Shown piece after piece: positions 58,770 to 64,000 of a stretch of DNA of 64,000 bases (position 1 is its first letter; every line of letters starts with the position of its first letter). The notes below the pieces were generated by a model that worked only from the letters and a program-made list of their open reading frames with translations, did no database searches and was not told the origin of the DNA. Source of the stretch: Pyxicephalus adspersus (taxonomy: Eukaryota; Chordata; Amphibia; Anura; Pyxicephalidae). The stretch lies in contig NC_092866.1 in the NCBI RefSeq assembly GCF_032062135.1, forward strand, positions 26,469,861 to 26,533,860, in the 5' to 3' direction. The position numbers and the translations under genes were made by a program.

Positions 58770-59734
58770 GAAACTGATCATTCTAAACCACCAAACGGTT
58801 GCACATCAAGATACATTGCTATACCAATTACTGTGTCCATGAATATCCATTATTCTAGACTTTTGTCCAGATGCTATGCTTGCTATGGTGCATATGGTTT
58901 GTGAGTTCAGTTATTGGTTATTTTATATTTACTATATCCCCTGTATCTCTGTGGCTGCAATTTATTTTTGTAACCAATCCTAGTTTTGTTTAAACATAGT
59001 AATACAGGTGTGGAGGTTGTGCAGGTCACAAGCTTTTGCTACACATCTGGTCACCAGATACCCTTTTAAACATATGTTTTGCACTTTTATGAAATAATAA
59101 ATAAGATTCCCGCGCTGATAAGAATATATAATACTACAGAATGTAATCTGAGAATTTGAGATTTCCTATTTACTATTTTACTGTTTTCTATAAAAATGTA
59201 GGAGGAATTTTAACCTACCATAGGGGGCAAAGCATTAAGTTCAAAAGTAAATTTAGCAACCACTTTTCTGTTACCACATCTATATAATATGGGCATTGGC
59301 TTGTAGCAATGGATAATGCACTGTTTACTTAGCACTTTTCTGTTTGGCCTATTGAATACAGCTATAACAAACTTCAGACCTGAACCAGCAATCTTTAGTT
59401 TTCACTAGAGGTTCCTAATTGTTTTCAGTGGTACCTTTTTACATGCAATGTCTCTTAAGACAACGTAGTTACCTACTAATATTTATCCACCAAGGGTAAT
59501 GGCAACTCTAGCTGTCAAATTATACCAAGCAGTAGTATCTTTCTATCTGTCCTTGTTTGATGATTGTGTTTCTTTTAATGGGTGTGACAGTTAGTGTACA
59601 ATGTCTATCAATAAGACCCTCTTACGGTTTTTTGTATCTTTTTTTGTATCACAATAAAAAAAAACTTCAGGTCTAAGTATAACATAATACATAACAGATT
59701 ACACTATGTCATTATTTTTTTAACAAAATAGAAG
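58770..59734. other. unassigned, transposon-poor sequence
   Basis: No repeat family or coding region recognised. With 56700-58440 this is the longest stretch of apparently unique sequence outside the gene. Confidence 0.5.
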
Positions 59735-60240
59735 CCAAAACAGAGAGGCCGTGTGTGAAAAACTATTGCACCGTTGTAAAGAAATTTCGTCTTTCTTGAC
59801 AACATTTCTTGAGTTCATCAAGGTTTGTGGGCATATGTTTATGCACATTTCTCTTATGGTCCCACCACAGCATTTCGATCAGGATGAAGGCTGGACTTTA
59901 AATTGATCATTGCTACACCTTCATTCTTCCTTTTCACCCATTCTGCTGTTGAATTGGCTTGGGATTAATGTCCTGTTGCATGACTCTTTTTCACCCAAGC
60001 TTCATGTTACACAGCTGGCCCTATATTTGTCTCTAGAATACTTTGTGTACAGAGGAGTTCATTGTCAACCTAATGACCACAAGGTGCCCGGGACCTGTGG
60101 CTGCAACAAGCCCAAGTCTTCACACCTTCACCCTGCTTCGTTGTTGGTATGAAGTGTTTGTGATCATATGATGTGTTTTGTTTTTGCCAAATGTGGTGTT
60201 GTTCAATCTGGTCAATCCATTATAGTCAGAGATATTTTAA
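59735..60240 (-). pseudogene. Tc1-like transposase relic, C-terminal part
   Basis: The + strand shows the familiar antisense text of the vertebrate Tc1 family: GGGATTAATGTCCTGTTGCA, CTCTAGAATACTTTGTGTAC, AGAGGAGTTCATTGTCAACC and GGTGCCCGGGACCTGTGGCT. In minus-strand frames STAEWVKRKN and DRNAVVGP correspond to the region around the last catalytic residues. Stops are frequent. It appears to be the same family as 13583-13860. Confidence 0.8.
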
Positions 60241-60684
60241 GAGTGTAAATTCAATATTTCCATATTTTGGGGTCCAATTTCTAATTGGATATACAGTATG
60301 TTTACATTTCTTTTATTTATACATTTCTGAAACAAAATAGTACTTATGTCATATTTCTGTAGTATGTAATTGCTCTTTTGATTTTCTATTGTATAGCTCT
60401 ACAGTAACCCTAGAAATGTAAGGGTGAGTTGGGGACAACCATCGTTTTTCAATCACCATACTATTTGGGATATTTATGAAAGTGCGCCCAGGGGATTACA
60501 TTTCTTAAATATCTTCCATAAAAGACCTTTCTCAGTTGTTTCACCTAAAACATAAAAGGCCGGCTTCACATTTCAAAGTTGTTTCACCTTGAAAGTTTTA
60601 CCAATACAGTTTCACCTTTTTTTTATTGAGACTAAGCAATAGGACCATTGTACTCATATGTTGGAGATAGTCTATCAGATATAT

Positions 60685-62181
60685 CAGGGGTGGCCAACCT
60701 ACGGCCCGCGGGCCACATTTGGCCCTCTTCTCATTCCCTCACTGCTCTCTGCTCATTGTCTTGCAGGGGATGGGGCGCTCGCATCTCATATGTTTCTGTA
60801 TGAGATCGCACTACCAGGAGAGAGAGCTGCTCCCTGCCCACCTTTTACTGTGAGATAATCCCGGGAGCAGCATGAGCTGTGTCTATGTTCAAGCAGCTGT
60901 CATTATCCCCATGTATAAACCTTCATATCTCCTTTACTGATTGTCATAGAAATGTGAAATTTTCAGGGTACACAGAGGACCCTAAGAGCTTGTTATAAAC
61001 CAAAGCCCCCTACACGTAACAAGTGTACAGATACGGGGTCACAAGCTTAATATCCAAACAACAATCAGGAATATTTTCACATAAAGTGGGGCTATTTCAA
61101 AATCAGGGTCCCCAAATTGAGCTTGCATGTTGGGGACCCCCTGGGGGCCACTCTTATGACAATGAACATTAGGGTACTGCTTATTGTTTGTGTGCTGTGG
61201 TTCACATAACTTCAAGGCTGCATTTTTATTGGTAGTAAGGTTGTGATGCGTTTACTCCTTCCTCATGACATGGAACCCTGGCTCAGGGGAGACGCTCAGT
61301 ACCGCTCACTGCCGCCTGCAGTCAAATCTGCAAATGCTGGGGTGTGGGGGACTGAGCGGCTGGCAAGCTGCCTGTTACACATAGCTGGACACTTACATTT
61401 TGTGAACCCCAGTTTCTTTGGAACAGAGGGATGTTGTCAACTGGAAATGTGGGAAGCAGTAGGAAACTAATGTAACTGAAATGTAACTGCAAGTGCAGGG
61501 CTCTTGTGGCTAACTTCCCCTAAAATTTCATCACTACGGCGCCATCACAAGATATGAAAAACTGTCTCTGTTATACCTTGCTTTCCTGTCACTCATAGCT
61601 GGTCACTTACCTTGTGTGAACCCCAAAATCTCTTTAACAGTAGAGGAAGGGAAAGGTAGGATAAGTGGGGGACTCTTGTGGCTACACCCCCCCTCACTAA
61701 AATTGTATTACTCCTACTATACCATGGTGCCCTTTTACATATAAATTTCTTCTTTGAATCCCAATTTCTTTCTCCCAAGGGGAGCTGTAGGTATATTAAA
61801 ATGTATGATAAGTGGGGGACACTTGTGGCTAACTCGCCCTAAAACTTTATTGCTGCAGCTTCATCACATCACAGAAAAACTATACCTATCATACCCTGCT
61901 ACCCTGTCACACATAGCTGGCCACTTACTTTCTGTGAACACTTATTTTCTCAGATGTAGGGTCCTGAAGATGATCCAAGAAGTATCCATTGCAGAGATTC
62001 CTAATTTGTCATTAATTTTATTTGGTGCATGTATGTTACAGTAACTAGAACCTTTTCAATTTAATTTAATTTTAAATTAAAACTGTTCTAGTTTTAAACA
62101 TTCAATAATATTTATTTGCATTGTGGCATTATTCCAATGTCAACAGCGACCCCCAGATGAAAAAAAGGTTGGGCACCACTG
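60685..62181. mobile_element. large non-autonomous hAT-like element with internal repeats
   Basis: Left end CAGGGGTGGCCAACCTACGG and the reverse complement of the right end, CAGTGGTGCCCAACCTTTTT, are hAT-type inverted repeats. Three internal units carry ACACATAGCTGGACACTTAC-like words (61378, 61593, 61905) and CTTGTGGCTAACT-like words. No transposase was recognised and the target duplication is unclear. Confidence 0.75.
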
Positions 62182-62444
62182 GCATTTAGGATATGCATCA
62201 GATATATATGTATCTATTGAATTTATATCCCATTATTCCCCACTTGCTTAAACTAGGTAAAGCCAACCTGGTCTTTGTCAATTATGGAGGATACTTGCCA
62301 GTCTAAGGGACTATGGGTTGATGGCTGCTGAGAGAGGCAGGGTCTTTTTTAAACATCTAGATTATAATATTTCTAGCCATGCTGGCTAGAAAAATGGCAA
62401 ACTAGAGATGGAATATTAATAAAGGTTTATTAAGTGGCAGAGAT

Positions 62445-62665
62445 CTCTGATTTAAATAAAGCTCTCCGAGGCTGGAGAGGATACACTTTCATCGGTGAAG
62501 CTGGGTGATCCAGCAAATCTGGAATGGATCTGGTTCAGGATTGAAATAATTTGCTAACAAATAACATGACTTTTAGGAAATCCATTCCAGGTTTGCTGGA
62601 TGACCAGGTTCACTGATGAACGTGTATTCTTTCCAGCCTTGGAGAGCTTTATTAAATCAGGCCCA
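62445..62665. mobile_element. palindromic MITE (family P), nearly complete
   Basis: Left AAAGCTCTCCGAGGCTGGAG, AGCTGGGTGATCCAGCAAAT; right CCAGGTTTGCTGGATGACCA, CCTTGGAGAGCTTTATTAAA. The arms are more diverged than in the 50662 copy. Confidence 0.85.
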
Positions 62666-62744
62666 ATGTTTTAAAGATGATAAATTACAGTGGACCATAA
62701 ATATATACATTTGGTTACTTTAAAGCCAAGATTTTCCCCTTTAC

Positions 62745-62960
62745 CCAGACCCGTGTTTCTCAACAAGGGTTCCCTGGAACCCAGGGATTCTTTCAGATGT
62801 AGGTATGCCATTTTGCCATTTTGGAGTAATTGGGTATGGGAGGAAGACTCATTTTCCAAAAATGTGTTAAAATTCTGGAGCTCTCTTAGTATATGGACAA
62901 AATGCCGTTGTGAAATTGGCTGAAGGGAAAACTCCAGCAATAAGGGATTTTCTTTTTCAC
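62745..62960. mobile_element. hAT-like left end fragment
   Basis: CCGTGTTTCTCAACAAGGGT TCCCTGGAACCC is a common vertebrate hAT MITE left end. The right end is not recognised. Confidence 0.45.
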
Positions 62961-63689
62961 GGAAGTGTACAGTCATTAAAAATATATATTTGGGATCCTA
63001 TGTAGTCAGTGAACTTTTGGTTTCTTAAGGCTTTAAGAAGTGAATTCCTACTCACAAAAAAGTGAAACTGGATCCAAATGATGTCTGAGCCTACTACCAG
63101 GCTCAGTCTTAAAAGCAAGAGGTATATGGGCTCTGTAGAGTAAAAATTAGGGCGAGAAGGAGAAGATTGAGATTTCCCTTTGAAGTATTTTAACTAGTTT
63201 TGAGCCAGCCCCGTTACAATAAATAACGTATACAAGGAAAGATAATGGAAAGGGGCAATTTATGATGTACAAATTAAATCCAGATACAATCCACAGTTTT
63301 TTAGCTAAAACATAATTAGGATTTTTATCAACTGGACCTGGTCCCAAAATCTGCTTGTTGGTATTTAGGATTATCAATGCCCATTTTAAGGTTGAGTTTT
63401 ACACTTCTAAGGCATTGAGGTTTTCTGAAAAAATTTTTAAACATGAGTCTATTATGCAACATACCTACTATGAATAGTGATGTGGTAAGTTCACAGGTGC
63501 GGCAATATTTATTCTCTAGTAACTGGACTGGGTGAGCAGGGATCCTAGAAAGATTTAAGGAAAAAATTAGCATTGTAAAAGCGTAGCTCAATAGTTTAAC
63601 AGAAGTTCAAATTTGGGTGAAATCTCACATTTTTAGAGGCAGGGTGAAAGTGTAGGAGCAGCTGAGGCCGTTGAAGATGAAGTCAGTAG

Positions 63690-63975
63690 TACCAGCAGGT
63701 GTAAATTTCCTGATCTCACACATGCGCAGTGATTGTCAAGTTTTTTTTTAACTTACGTCACCCGATCTTGCGCCTGGGTCGGGTGATGTAGGAAGAAGAA
63801 TCCGTAAGAAGAGGAGAAGATGGCGGCGCCTGCTGCGCCGGCTCTGAGACAGATGCCGATGATGACCCGATGAAAGACACCTCCTGACCGATCGACAGCG
63901 CTGCGGGATTAAAAGTGCTTTTTTTTGTTTTCTGCATTTTTCAGTTTACTTTCTCTTTAAGTGACGTTTAAGGAG
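63690..63975 (+). mobile_element. MITE of the TTAA/CTGCTTTAA type
   Basis: TCGGGTGATGTAGGAAGAAG and GAAGATGGCGGCGCC match the core of the element at 23036 (ATCGGGTGATGTAGCCTGAA; GAAGATGGCGGTGCC). The right end TTTCTCTTTAAG is decayed. Confidence 0.65.
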
Positions 63976-64000
63976 GTCTGTATTTTTTCCTTTATACCTC

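Overview
The window is vertebrate nuclear DNA, AT-rich and dominated by transposable elements. The repeat set (tRNA-derived SINEs with a GCGCCAACATATTACGCAGC tail, palindromic MITEs, Tc1, hAT, CR1 and L1 LINEs, an endogenous retrovirus) points to an anuran amphibian, probably a ranoid frog; that is an inference from pattern recognition. No prokaryotic features are present.

The only host gene I can prove is the 3' part of rasgrp2 (RasGRP2/CalDAG-GEFI, a Ca2+-regulated Rap1/Ras exchange factor) on the + strand. Seven consecutive coding exons lie at 1813-2094, 6464-6541, 9625-9729, 21955-22070, 24214-24355, 25624-25660 and 29059-29217. All have consensus splice sites and compatible phases, giving 919 nt of open reading frame. 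They encode the end of the RasGEF domain, two intact EF-hands, a complete C1 zinc finger and the start of the C-terminal tail. The 5' exons lie left of the window. The last short coding exon was not found.

The rasgrp2 introns (1.3 to 12.2 kb) hold a hAT MITE with an 8-bp target duplication (3333-3727), an exact 93-bp tandem duplication (4298-4483), a foldback element (5478-6075), a mariner-like palindromic MITE (8685-9027), a Tc1 relic (13583-13860), a broken endogenous retrovirus (about 15.2-18.8 kb), TTAA-flanked MITEs and an L1 3' end (27.2-28.2 kb, minus).

From 29.2 to 54 kb the window is intergenic and repeat-rich. It includes an L1 RT relic (36.0-36.7 kb), a mosaic of a CR1-like LINE and a transposase-like element of a widespread uncharacterised metazoan family (37.0-42.4 kb), and a more compact second copy of that transposase element with terminal inverted repeats (44641-46729). 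Three further inverted-repeat elements lie at 43.1-43.8, 48.1-49.7 and 53.1-53.9 kb.

From 54 to 60 kb transposons are sparse. There is a CRE and a CpG-containing stretch near 54.4-54.5 kb and purine-rich blocks at 56.1-56.3 and 58.5-58.76 kb, the latter ending in a strong splice donor. In mammals NRXN2 follows RASGRP2 in the same direction, so this may be the 5' region of nrxn2; no coding sequence proves it. From 60 kb to the end there are a long hAT-like element with internal repeats, a Tc1 relic and MITEs.

The most interesting signal is a roughly 40-nt motif, CTGANGAA, stem-loop, GAAAC, then a palindromic ACGCGT-like segment, found nine times on both strands. It matches the strand order of a type I hammerhead ribozyme core with a palindromic stem III. 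Several copies can form both stem I and stem II, and five copies lie inside elements with long inverted repeats.
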